Assembly: GCA_963717255.1 (NCBI GenBank)
Contig: CAVQVT010000011.1
Span: 62,001 to 126,000 of the forward strand
Origin: CAIYQJ01 sp963717255
GTDB taxonomy: Bacteria > Chloroflexota > Limnocylindria > Limnocylindrales > CSP1-4
DNA: 64,000 bases
Direction of reading: 5' to 3'
The translations under genes and the position numbers were made by a program. The notes below the pieces were generated by a model. It did no database searches. It was not told the origin of the DNA and was given only the letters and a program-made list of their open reading frames with translations. This document shows positions 43,158 to 53,460 of this stretch, in pieces (the first letter of the stretch is position 1; each line of letters starts with the position of its first letter).

Positions 43158-44918
43158 TCAGGCCAGCACACCCCGAAGCGAGAACGAACCGGCGTGGACG
43201 ACCCGCGCGGTCACCAGCCGGCCGACGAGCGGCTCGGGTCCCACGAGATGGACGAGCTTGCCCTCGCGGGTCCGGCCCGCGAGGCGAACCTCGCCCGGGC
43301 CGGGCGTGAGCGGGCGTGCGGGGTCGGCGGCGAGCATGTCCGCGCGGGCGCCGAGGGCGGCCCCGGCGGCGGCCCCCCCGGCCGTGGCCGCGGCCGTCGG
43401 GTGGCCGGCGTCCGGTGCGTGCGCACCGGACGTGCCGGCCTCCGGCGCCGCCGGATCCTCGTGCTCGTGCGCCGCCGCGGACGACTGGTCCACGAGCACC
43501 TCGACCTCCCTGCCGAGCCATGCACGGTTGCGTTCCAGGCCGATCCCCTCCTGGGCCGCGAGGAGCCCGTTGAGGCGCTCGCGCTTGACCGTCGCCGGGA
43601 CATCGTCCGGAAGGTGCCATGCGGGCGTCCCCGGGCGCGGCGAGAACGCCGCGGCGAAGACCTGGTCGAAGCGCACCTCCTCGAGGATGGCCAGCGTCGC
43701 GCGGTACTGCGCGTCCGTCTCCCCGCAGAAGCCGACGATCACGTCGGTGGACAGCGCGATGCCCGGCACCGCGGCCCGCAAGGCGCGGATCCGGTCGAGG
43801 TAGCGCTCGATCGTGTACTGCCGTCCCATGCGCCGGAGGACGGCGTCGTCTCCCGACTGGACCGGCAGATGGAGATGCTCGCAGACAGACCGGGCGCCGG
43901 CCATCGCCCCGATGAGGCGGTCGGAGAGGTCCCATGGGTGCGAGGTGAGGAACCGGAGTCGTGGGATGGCGGGGGTGCCGTCCGGGCCCTCGATCTCGTC
44001 GATCGCGCGGAGCAGCTCCGCGAGGTCCGGCCGCGCCGATCGCTCGATCCGCCGTCCGGCGGTGCGTTCCGGCCGGACGTGCTCGAACCGAGGCTCCGGC
44101 GGCAGGTCGTGGCCGTAGCTGTTCACGTTCTGCCCGAGGAGCGTGACCTCGCGGTAGCCGGCCACGGCGAGCGACCGTGCCTCGGTCACGATGTCGTCGA
44201 ACGGGCGGCTGCGCTCCGGGCCGCGCGTGAACGGGACGATGCAGTACGTGCACGTCTTGTCGCAGCCGTAGACGATCGGGAGCCAGGCGCTGAGCGTGGA
44301 CGTGCGCCGCACGGCGCCGGCGGCCACGACCTCGGCGCGGGTGGCCGGCAGCATGTCGGCCGCGCTCACGACGGTCCGGTTCACGACGGTGGTCCGCGCG
44401 GTGTCGACGCCCAGCGCGATGCCGATCGGAGCCTGGGCGGAGCCGAGCCCGAGGCGCTCCGCGATCTCGGGTTCCTCGTCCGGGCGTAGGAAGAGATCCA
44501 CCGCGGGGTACCGGCGCGGCAGTCGTGTCCGGTCGAGCTCCCGGACGGCGCACCCGGTGAGCACGACCCGCAGCGCTGGGTTCCGTGCCTTCAGCTCGGC
44601 GAGACGGCCCTGGCGCCCGACCACCTTCGCCTCGGCCGCCTCCCGGATGGCACACGTGTTGATGACGAGGAGGTCGGCGTCGTCCGGGCCGACGGCCTCG
44701 AGGCAGCCCGCGGCGAGAAGGCGTCCGGCCATCTCCTCCGAGTCGCTCTTGTTCATCTGGCAGCCGAGCGTCCACACGAAGAAGCTCGGCCGGCGGACCT
44801 CCTCGGGTCGGAACTCGGCGAGGCGGCCGTCGAGGGCATGGAGCGACTCGCGCGCCGCGGAGGGATCCGGCAGGGCATCGACCATGGGGAGGGCGCGCGA
44901 CGCCCGCGTTCCGATCAT
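43158..44918 (-). CDS. miaB: tRNA-2-methylthio-N6-dimethylallyladenosine synthase MiaB
   Basis: Radical-SAM methylthiotransferase acting on i6A37 in tRNA. The N-terminal auxiliary-cluster cysteines are in TLGCQMNKSDSE, VINTCAIREAAEAK and LTGCAVREL. The radical-SAM triad is GCDKTCTYCIVPFTRG; TLLGQNVNSYG, LHLPVQSGDDAVLRRMGR and STDVIVGFCGETD follow. A C-terminal TRAM domain closes the protein (GKLVHLVG). At 586 residues it is longer than usual: about 65 Ala/His/Gly-rich residues are inserted in the TRAM domain after VLVDQSS, and there is a smaller insert before the SAM motif. ATG 44918; a second ATG 11 codons later is possible. Confidence 0.94.
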   Translation of the reverse strand: MIGTRASRALPMVDALPDPSAARESLHALDGRLAEFRPEEVRRPSFFVWTLGCQMNKSDSEEMAGRLLAAGCLEAVGPDDADLLVINTCAIREAAEAKVVGRQGRLAELKARNPALRVVLTGCAVRELDRTRLPRRYPAVDLFLRPDEEPEIAERLGLGSAQAPIGIALGVDTARTTVVNRTVVSAADMLPATRAEVVAAGAVRRTSTLSAWLPIVYGCDKTCTYCIVPFTRGPERSRPFDDIVTEARSLAVAGYREVTLLGQNVNSYGHDLPPEPRFEHVRPERTAGRRIERSARPDLAELLRAIDEIEGPDGTPAIPRLRFLTSHPWDLSDRLIGAMAGARSVCEHLHLPVQSGDDAVLRRMGRQYTIERYLDRIRALRAAVPGIALSTDVIVGFCGETDAQYRATLAILEEVRFDQVFAAAFSPRPGTPAWHLPDDVPATVKRERLNGLLAAQEGIGLERNRAWLGREVEVLVDQSSAAAHEHEDPAAPEAGTSGAHAPDAGHPTAAATAGGAAAGAALGARADMLAADPARPLTPGPGEVRLAGRTREGKLVHLVGPEPLVGRLVTARVVHAGSFSLRGVLA

Positions 44919-44948
44919 CGCAGGCGGGACTCTACCATCGCCCGGCCG

Positions 44949-45791
44949 TCAGTCCTCCAGGATCTCCCGCAGGCGCTCGACCGAGACCGCCCGCCCGGTG
45001 GCGGGATCGACGTCCACGAGGAGCGCGTTGAAGACGACCGGGCCGTCCCCGACCTCGAACCGCGTCGGCAGGCCGTTGATGAACCGCGGGAGGACCGTGC
45101 GCGGCTCGAAGCCGATGATGCTGTGGAGCGGGCCGGTCATCCCCACGTCCGACTGGTAGGCGGTCCCTTTCGGGAGGATCCGCTCGTCGGCCGTGGGGAC
45201 GTGCGTGTGCGTGCCGGAGACGATCGACGCCCGCCCGTCGAGGTGCACCCCCATCGCGTTCTTCTCGCTCGTCAGCTCGCAGTGGAAGTCGACCACCCGC
45301 ACCGGTGGCAGCGCCTCGGATGCTTCGTCGATGAGCCGGTCGATCTCCAGGAACGGGTTGTCGATCGGGATCATCGCCGAGCGGCCCTGGAGGTTGACGA
45401 CCGCGATGTCGGTCCCGTCCAGCGCGCCGAAGACCCCCCAGCCGCGGCCGGGCACCTCGTGCGTGCCGTAGTTCAGCGGCCGCAGCACGCGCTCGGTCCG
45501 ATCGAGGTACCCGTAGATCTCGCGCTTGTCCCAGATGTGGTTGCCCGAGGTGATGACGTCCACGCCGGCACCCAGGAGCGCCTCGGCGGTGGACTCCGTG
45601 AGTCCCAGGCCGCCGGCGACGTTCTCGCCGTTCGCCACCACGAAGTCGATCCCGTGCTCGACACGCAGCGACCCCAGCCGCCTCTCGACCGCGACGCGAC
45701 CGGGCTTCCCGATGATGTCGCCGATCATGAGGATGCGGCAGCGCGGCCCCGATCGCCCCGCGGCACCCGATCCACCTGCACGTCCGTCCAC
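44949..45791 (-). CDS. ymdB: YmdB-family metallophosphoesterase (TIGR00282)
   Basis: Calcineurin-like phosphoesterase; the Bacillus and Deinococcus homologues hydrolyse 2',3'-cAMP and related cyclic nucleotides. Metal motifs are MIGDIIGKPGR, NGENVAGG, SGNHIWDKR, DFHCELTSEK and GTHTHVPTADE; the end DVDPATGRAVSVERL is typical. The first strand (RILMIGD) requires a start upstream of the ATG at 45728; GTG 45791 is the nearest good choice and has GGGGAGG 13 bases ahead. It is usually next to rny in Gram-positive-like genomes; here rny is 2 kb away on the same strand. It follows no miaB overlap: 30 bases separate them. Confidence 0.88.
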   Translation of the reverse strand: MDGRAGGSGAAGRSGPRCRILMIGDIIGKPGRVAVERRLGSLRVEHGIDFVVANGENVAGGLGLTESTAEALLGAGVDVITSGNHIWDKREIYGYLDRTERVLRPLNYGTHEVPGRGWGVFGALDGTDIAVVNLQGRSAMIPIDNPFLEIDRLIDEASEALPPVRVVDFHCELTSEKNAMGVHLDGRASIVSGTHTHVPTADERILPKGTAYQSDVGMTGPLHSIIGFEPRTVLPRFINGLPTRFEVGDGPVVFNALLVDVDPATGRAVSVERLREILED

Positions 45792-45876
45792 GGACGGGAT
45801 GGTACCTCCCCCGCCGCTCGTGGCCTCGGCACGGCCCGCGGGCTCGTCCGGCCGGCCGTCGGCCGGCCCGTGCCGG

Positions 45877-45882
45877 TACACT
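45877..45882 (+). promoter_or_regulatory. -10 box close to the flavodoxin start
   Basis: TACACT ends 10 bases before the ATG of the flavodoxin gene. Transcription would then start within a few bases of the ATG, so the mRNA is probably leaderless. No Shine-Dalgarno sequence is present. Confidence 0.45.
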
Positions 45883-45892
45883 CGGACGCGCG

Positions 45893-46435
45893 ATGACCCA
45901 GCCGCCGGACGCGTCCTCTGCAGAGCCCGAGATCGAGCCCGGAGCGTCGCCGCTCCGCGTCCTCGTGGCCTACGCCACGAAGCACGGGTCCGCGGCCGAG
46001 ATCTCGGCTGCGATCGTCGAGGTGCTCCGCGAGGCCGGCCTCGACGCGGAGGCCACGCCCGCGGCCGAGGTCAGGAGCCTCAGGCACTTCGACGCCGTGG
46101 TCCTCGGCAGCGGGCTCTACTCGGCGACCTGGCTCCGGGAGGCGAACCGGTTCGTGCGCGTGCACCGCAAGGCGCTCGCGAAGCTCCCAGTGTGGCTGTT
46201 CAGCAGCGGTCCCCTCGACCGCTCCGCGGACTTCGACGACATCCCGATGACGCCACACGTGGCGGAGGTCGTGGGCGACCTCTCGTTCCGTGGGCACAGG
46301 ACGTTCGGCGGACGCCTGGTGCCCGAGGCGCCGGAGGTGGCGGCCGGCATCATCGCGACCCACCGCACCGGCGACTTCCGGGACTTCGACGCGATCCGGG
46401 CCTGGGCGAGAGAGATCGCGGCCGACATCGGATAG
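45893..46435 (+). CDS. Flavodoxin-domain protein (HemG-like)
   Basis: Protein of 180 residues with one flavodoxin fold. The FMN phosphate loop is near residues 23-33 (VLVAYATKHGSAAEIS). The FDAVVLGSGLYSATWLREANRFV block and the C-terminal GDFRDFDAIRAWAREIA are typical. This variant is often annotated as menaquinone-dependent protoporphyrinogen oxidase HemG, but in Gram-positive-like genomes most copies are uncharacterised flavodoxins. No haem genes are nearby. It is divergent from the ymdB-miaB-miaA-hflX group and has its own promoter. Confidence 0.82.
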   Translation: MTQPPDASSAEPEIEPGASPLRVLVAYATKHGSAAEISAAIVEVLREAGLDAEATPAAEVRSLRHFDAVVLGSGLYSATWLREANRFVRVHRKALAKLPVWLFSSGPLDRSADFDDIPMTPHVAEVVGDLSFRGHRTFGGRLVPEAPEVAAGIIATHRTGDFRDFDAIRAWAREIAADIG

Positions 46436-46597
46436 GTCGGCCGTCTCGCGGGGGCCTCCGGGGGCCGTTCGATGGCCTGCGGAATCAGGTCAGCGGGCGA
46501 AGAACGCCTCGACGTCCGGCGTTCGCAGGCACCAGATCACGCCCGGCACGCGGGCCCAGGGCGCCTCTTCCAGCCAGGCGCCTCCGCGGCTGCTCGC

Positions 46598-47593
46598 CTA
46601 CCTGGCCGCGACGACTTCGTCCGGGAGGTGGACGGCGAACTCGCAGACCGGATCGCCCTGGAGCGCGGAGCGGACCACGTCGACCTCCACGGGCAGGTCG
46701 AGCACGGCGTCCCAGTACTGCTTCTCGAAGCCGGCGCTGCACTGGCAGAGAAGGGGCGGCACGCCGGCCTCGGGGTGCAGGATGGACTCGCGAGCCCACA
46801 TGCAGTGGCAGGCGAAGTACCGCCTGCGAGCCTCGTCATCCTCCCCGAGATAACGGTCGGTCTGGTACGGGATCTTCGTGACCCGCACGACCGAGCCGTC
46901 GCGGATCCCCGGGCCGCAGGTCGGGGTCCGGCACACGTAGTCCACCACGGCGTCGGTGATCGGCTGCGAGTAGTACAGCTCGCCTGAATCGCGGAGACTG
47001 GCAAGGTACGCCACGTAGCGCTCGTGCTCGTCGGCGATGAAGGCATCGATGTCCGCGGCCGCGAGGTATCGCTCGCGCTCCGCCGCGAACGCCTCGCGCG
47101 GCACGAAGTGCAGGCCGCTCGTCAGGGCCTGACGGCAGGTCTCGGGGTCGATCCGCGCGGCGAGGCGATCCATGAGCTCGCGGGTGAAGGCCGGCTTCTC
47201 CTCTGCAGGGGTCCCGGGGCGCGGGATCGGCAGCCCTTCGAAGACGGCGTCGCGAGCCTCCTCCCCGGCCAGCGCGGCAAGCGTGCCGGCGAGCCGGTGG
47301 GGAACGTCCCAGCCGTCCCACAGCTCGACCCAGGCCGCCGTCGCCTCGCGGTTCCCGACGAGGCGGGCGTAACGGGCGAGGGCGAGGAGGTCGTCCTCGG
47401 CACTCTCGCTGCCGGCGAGGAGGGCGATCGCGAAGCGGCGGACGTCCTCGGCGGTCGCCTCGTCCACGCCGCGCGGGGGTGCCTCGGCCCGAAGCCGACG
47501 GTCGAACCGCCGCACGGCCCGGACGGCCAGGTCGATCGCCGCCGGGTCGAGGTTCCTCGTCACGAGGTAGTCGCGGAAGCGCTGCTCGTCCAT
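46598..47593 (-). CDS. Unknown protein with Cys-rich C-terminal domain (DUF6144-like)
   Basis: A 331-residue protein. The N-terminal ~110 residues are helical (RFRDYLVTRNLDPAAIDLAVRAVRRFDRRL), like a small helical bundle. The C-terminal ~130 residues carry a cysteine pattern: CRTPTCGPG, FACHCMWARESIL and LLCQCSAGFEKQYWDAVLD, ending in VCEFAVHLPDEVV. I recall similar C-terminal segments in proteins annotated DUF6144 or L-2-amino-thiazoline carboxylate hydrolase-like, but cannot confirm this. The cysteines may bind a metal. The TAG stop is followed by 35 more in-frame sense codons with protein-like content. The gap to the flavodoxin gene holds nothing else. Confidence 0.75.
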   Translation of the reverse strand: MDEQRFRDYLVTRNLDPAAIDLAVRAVRRFDRRLRAEAPPRGVDEATAEDVRRFAIALLAGSESAEDDLLALARYARLVGNREATAAWVELWDGWDVPHRLAGTLAALAGEEARDAVFEGLPIPRPGTPAEEKPAFTRELMDRLAARIDPETCRQALTSGLHFVPREAFAAERERYLAAADIDAFIADEHERYVAYLASLRDSGELYYSQPITDAVVDYVCRTPTCGPGIRDGSVVRVTKIPYQTDRYLGEDDEARRRYFACHCMWARESILHPEAGVPPLLCQCSAGFEKQYWDAVLDLPVEVDVVRSALQGDPVCEFAVHLPDEVVAAR

Positions 47594-47690
47594 GCGCCCA
47601 CTGTAGACCCGCGTCGCGCCGTCGGAGGGGGCCCGTCGACCGTCGAGACCCAGCCGGCGAGCGCTGCGCCGGCCGGCTACGCCGTGGCGG

Positions 47691-49220
<1,530 letters not shown>

Positions 49221-49295
49221 CTGCTGCTGTCCTCCCGTCCGGTCGGTCCGCGACCGGGCGACGTGAAGTCGTTCAGGCCGTCCCTCGGACCGTCC

Positions 49296-49324
49296 CGGGT
49301 ATCGCCTCTCGCGGCGAGTACCCG
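49296..49324 (-). promoter_or_regulatory. Hairpin in the region upstream of rny
   Basis: CGGGTATCGCC (49296-49306) pairs with GGCGAGTACCCG (49313-49324), with one unpaired base, 76 bases upstream of the rny start. It may lie in the rny 5' leader. Nothing else recognisable was found in 49221-49434. Confidence 0.3.
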
Positions 49325-49434
49325 GTCCCGCGAGACGGGTGGGCCGACGAGGCGACCGCAGGGTTCATGGGCGGCGGTCGTGTCGTCCCCGTAAGGGTAG
49401 GGGCACCCGGCGGGAGGGTCAAACGACGCAGGAA

Positions 49435-49475
49435 GTTGAGGGCTCGGCCGCCGAATGGGCGGCCGAGCCCTCAAC
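49435..49475 (-). terminator. Terminator after the RCC1-repeat gene
   Basis: GTTGAGGGCTCGGCCGCC (49435-49452) and its exact complement (49458-49475) form an 18-bp stem with a 5-base loop, 12 bases beyond the stop of the minus-strand gene. It is the longest perfect hairpin in the window. Confidence 0.78.
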
Positions 49476-49487
49476 GCAGGCGTGCGC

Positions 49488-50765
49488 CTACTGGATTGTC
49501 GTCGTCGGGCGACCCCAGCAGGCGAGCGACCGGTCCGTTGCGAGGGCACAGGCCTGAGCGTTGCTCAGACTGAGCGCGGTGAACGTCCCGGCCGGCGGGG
49601 CGGTCAGGCCGTAGGCGCCGTTGCCCCAGCACGCGAGCGTCCCGTCCGACCGGATGGCGCACGAGGCGTCCGAGCCGACGGCGACAGTCGTGAACTTGCC
49701 GGCCGGCGGGGTCGCCTGACCCTCGCGGTCCGAGCCCCAGCAGGCGAGGGTCCCGTCGGTCCTGACCGCGCAGCCGTGCGCCCAGCCCATGCTCACCGCG
49801 GCGAACGTCCCCGCCACGGGCGTCGCGGGCTCGCCGAAGGCGTAGCTACCCCAGCAGACGAGCACCCCGTCGGTCCGGATCGCACAGGCGTCGCCCGCCC
49901 CGGCGCTGACGGCCGAGAAGGTCCCGGCCGGCGTGCTGGCCGATCCCGTGTCGAACGGCGAAGGGCCCCAGCAGGCGAGCGTCCCGTCGTCTCGGATGGC
50001 ACAGGCGAATCCGCCGCCGGCGCTGAGGGCCGTGAAGGTCCTATCCGGCGGGGTCGCCTCCCCATGGTCGTTCTTGCCCCAGCATGCAAGCGTGCCGTCC
50101 GCCCTCAAGGCGCACGCATGCTCCACGCCCGCGCTGACGGCGGTGAAGGCTCCCGCAGGCGGGGTAGTCTGGCCCCAGTTGTTCCTGCCCCAGCATACGA
50201 GCGTGCCGTCCGCTCGCACGGCGCACGCCGGTCGCTCGAAGGCATACTCTGCATTCGAACCCCCCGGTGTGCCGATGCTCACGGAGAAGTACTGCCCGGA
50301 CGGCGGGGTGGCGGTCGGGACCGCCACCGTGGGGATCGGCGCCCACGTGCGAGTGGCCGTCGGGCTGCCGGCAGGCGCTGCCGTCGGCGATGCGGTCGGC
50401 AGGGCCGCGGCTGGGACCGTCGGCGTCTCCGGCGAGGTGACCGGCGCGGCGACGACGGGGACCTTCTCCGGTCCGCTCGGGAACGAGATGACCCCGGTCC
50501 CCAGCAGACCGATGACGAGGATGCCGACCACTGCCACGGCGGCGAACGCAGCAAGAAGCCCGCGGTGCTGCGGCCCCCGGGGCTGTACCTCGGCGAGATG
50601 GAGCTGGCTCATGGCGGTCCTCCACAGGCCGCCCACGGTGAACCGCCGCCTGGGGTGGGCGCGTGCGTGCGCGACCGCCGCCTGCACCGGGCGGTCGGGC
50701 GCGTCGAGCGGGCCCTCCTCCAGCCAGTCGGCAAGCTGTCGCTCGAAAGCGTTCTCGCGCGTCAC
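49488..50765 (-). CDS. Single-pass membrane protein with seven RCC1-like repeats, probable anti-sigma partner
   Basis: The 425-residue protein starts with a ~60-residue cytoplasmic segment (ENAFERQLADWLEEGPLDAPDRPVQAAVAHARAHPRRR), which resembles short anti-sigma N-termini. A membrane helix (residues ~72-95, LLAAFAAVAVVGILVIGLLG) and a Thr/Pro/Ala-rich stalk follow. Then come seven repeats of about 37 residues with the core C-A-x-R-x-DG-T-L-x-CWG, each with two cysteines. This is an RCC1/BLIP-II-type beta-propeller, presumably outside the cell. GTG 50765 overlaps the stop of the ECF sigma gene, so the two are co-translated. A sensing role for the propeller is inference; the ligand is unknown. 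Confidence 0.85.
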   Translation of the reverse strand: MTRENAFERQLADWLEEGPLDAPDRPVQAAVAHARAHPRRRFTVGGLWRTAMSQLHLAEVQPRGPQHRGLLAAFAAVAVVGILVIGLLGTGVISFPSGPEKVPVVAAPVTSPETPTVPAAALPTASPTAAPAGSPTATRTWAPIPTVAVPTATPPSGQYFSVSIGTPGGSNAEYAFERPACAVRADGTLVCWGRNNWGQTTPPAGAFTAVSAGVEHACALRADGTLACWGKNDHGEATPPDRTFTALSAGGGFACAIRDDGTLACWGPSPFDTGSASTPAGTFSAVSAGAGDACAIRTDGVLVCWGSYAFGEPATPVAGTFAAVSMGWAHGCAVRTDGTLACWGSDREGQATPPAGKFTTVAVGSDASCAIRSDGTLACWGNGAYGLTAPPAGTFTALSLSNAQACALATDRSLACWGRPTTTIQ

Positions 50766-51310
50766 GTCGTCGTCCTCCAGGCAGCGACTCCCCGGGAGTC
50801 GGCCTCGCACGCGGCGCGGAGGCTCCGCACCGCATAGTGGAGTCGGGATCCGGCCGTGCCCGCGGGGATGTCGAGCGTCTCGGCGATCTCCGTCACCGGC
50901 AGGCCGAGGAAGAAGTGGAGGACGAGGACCGCCCGGTGCTCGGGCGTGAGCTGGCGGAAGCCCTGTTCGAGCTCCTCCCGCTCCGCGATCCACGCGAATC
51001 CGCCCTCGACGGGCGGGTCCACGTCGATCCGCCTGATCTGCGACGACCACCGGCGTTCGCGCTGGGCCTCCCGGTAGCTCGCGTGCACGACGAGCCGGTA
51101 GCTCCAGGCGTCGAACCGGTCGGGGTCCCGCAGGCCCGGGAGGTCGTCCCACATGCGGACGAGCGCCCCCTGGAGGGCGTCTTCCGCCCGGTCACGGTCC
51201 CGGAGGATCCGGTACGCGATCGCGTAGAGACGGTCCGAGGCGAGGGTGACGACGGCCTCGAAGGCCTCCTGGTCCCCCGCCCGGGCCCGTTCGACGAGCT
51301 CGCGCTCCAC
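50762..51310 (-). CDS. ECF-type RNA polymerase sigma factor
   Basis: Region 2 covers LVERARAGDQEAFEAVVTLASDRLYAIAYRILRDRDRAEDALQGALVRMWDDLPGLRDPDRFDAWSYRLVVHASY in pieces typical of ECF factors. Region 4 has LTPEHRAVLVLHFFLGLPVTEIAETLDIPAGTAGSRLHYAVRSLRAA, where the helix-turn-helix sits. GTG 51310 gives 182 residues and has GGAG seven bases upstream; GTG 51349 or 51397 would lengthen it by 13 or 29 residues. It is co-translated with the RCC1-repeat membrane protein, the usual sigma/anti-sigma arrangement. It lies after recX on the same strand. Confidence 0.88.
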   Translation of the reverse strand: MERELVERARAGDQEAFEAVVTLASDRLYAIAYRILRDRDRAEDALQGALVRMWDDLPGLRDPDRFDAWSYRLVVHASYREAQRERRWSSQIRRIDVDPPVEGGFAWIAEREELEQGFRQLTPEHRAVLVLHFFLGLPVTEIAETLDIPAGTAGSRLHYAVRSLRAACEADSRGVAAWRTTT

Positions 51311-51441
51311 CGCTCCACTCCATCCGAGCGCTTCGACTGGTGCGCTCACCTGCAATGGGACGCGGACCGTGCCGGACCATTCAATCCTCGTCAGCACGTC
51401 CGTCGACCAGTGCCGTTGTGCGTCGCGTTCGGACCGGCGCT

Positions 51442-52119
51442 TCAGTCCCCCGACGCGCCCCGGACGAAGCGCTCCGCGGCGGTCGCAGCCGTCTCGGGGT
51501 CGAAGCCGGCCCGCGCCAGGAGGGCGTAGGCCCTGCGGCGGCGATCGCGCGGATCTGCCACGCGCTCGAGTGCGGCGCGCCGCCGCTCCAGCAGGTGCGC
51601 GGCGGCCGTGTCATCCGCGCCGCGTGGTACGGCGTCGCGATCCTCCCCCACCCCGGTCACGGCGGTCCCCGGGTCGACCGCGTCGCCCTCCGTGTCGGTC
51701 GTCCGCGAGGTGGCGTCCGTCGCCCTTCTGACGAGCACCTCGTCGACGATCTCCCGCCCGACGCCCTTGCGCGCGAGCTCGAGGCGCAGCGCCCGCTCGC
51801 CGCGCGGGTGCGCGCGGTCGCGCGACGCGACCCACGCGCGGGCGAATTCCGCGTCGTCGAGGTAGCCGAGGTCGACGAGGCGGGTCACTGCGCCCTCGAC
51901 GAGGTCCGGCCGGTACCCGGCGTCGGCCAGCCGGCACCGGACCTCGTGGACCGTCCGATGGCGCGACTCGAGCAGGCGTGCAGCGGCCGCGAGGACGGTC
52001 TCGGGGTCCTCGACCGCCCCCCGGCGTGCGCGGGCCTCCCCGGGCGTCTCCCGGCGGTGCCGCGCGTGCCCACCGCCGGCGCCGGGTCCCTGATCGCCCG
52101 TGCCTCCGCCGGCCGCCAT
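51442..52119 (-). CDS. recX: Recombination regulator RecX
   Basis: Modulator that inhibits RecA filament growth. The 225-residue helical protein has the RecX three-helix repeats: AAARLLESRHRTVHEVRCRLADAGY, VEGAVTRLVDLGYLDDAEFARAWVASRDRAHPRGERALRLELARKGV, and the C-terminal RRRRAYALLARAGFDPETAATAA. An Asp/Thr-rich linker of about 40 residues separates the second and third repeats. The ATG lies 3 bases after the recA stop, so translation is coupled. Confidence 0.92.
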   Translation of the reverse strand: MAAGGGTGDQGPGAGGGHARHRRETPGEARARRGAVEDPETVLAAAARLLESRHRTVHEVRCRLADAGYRPDLVEGAVTRLVDLGYLDDAEFARAWVASRDRAHPRGERALRLELARKGVGREIVDEVLVRRATDATSRTTDTEGDAVDPGTAVTGVGEDRDAVPRGADDTAAAHLLERRRAALERVADPRDRRRRAYALLARAGFDPETAATAAERFVRGASGD

Positions 52120-52122
52120 GGG

Positions 52123-53181
<1,059 letters not shown>

Positions 53182-53214
53182 CGTCGCCCTTCCCCGTGCT
53201 CTCGACGGCGCGGT

Positions 53215-53228
53215 GGAACGGGCGTCCC
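53215..53228 (-). promoter_or_regulatory. Candidate LexA (SOS) box before recA
   Basis: On the minus strand GGGACGCCCGTTCC is a near-palindrome matching the Gram-positive-type SOS core GAAC-N4-GTTC with one mismatch in one arm. It lies 34 bases before the recA ATG. A similar site precedes ruvB at nearly the same distance. LexA is not in the window. Confidence 0.4.
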
Positions 53229-53248
53229 GACGACGACCGACCCGACCG

Positions 53249-53419
53249 TCAACTCTCTTCGGTGGTCTCCGGCGCCTCCTCGACGACCGTCCTCGGCTTC
53301 CGATGAGGCTTGATCACCTCGACGTTGGCCGGCGGCTCGAGGAAGGACTGGACCTTCTTCGCGGATGCGTCCTTCGGCTTCTTCTTCGCCTCGCGATGCG
53401 GGCGATCCCGGGAGCCCAT
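53249..53419 (-). CDS. 56-residue basic/acidic protein of unknown function
   Basis: A short gene between tgt and recA. ATG 53419 is preceded by GAGGAGGCG at ideal spacing. The product starts MGSRDRPHREAKKKPKDASAKK, has a central VQSFLEPPANVEVIKPHRKPR and an acidic end EEAPETTEES. The Lys-rich N-terminus and acidic C-terminus suggest an RNA- or ribosome-associated small protein, but no family is recognised. Codon use (GC-ending) matches neighbours. It is followed after 67 bases by recA, so it may be transcribed into the recA-recX unit. Confidence 0.65.
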   Translation of the reverse strand: MGSRDRPHREAKKKPKDASAKKVQSFLEPPANVEVIKPHRKPRTVVEEAPETTEES

Positions 53420-53460
53420 GCTGGCGCCTCCTCATGCGCGTCATCCTGCCTGACCAGCCT

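Noticed and set aside
49690..50240. Tandem DNA repeats that might be a CRISPR or satellite
   Set aside because: The repeats keep a ~37-codon protein period with diverged DNA and encode the RCC1 modules; there are no constant repeats or spacers.
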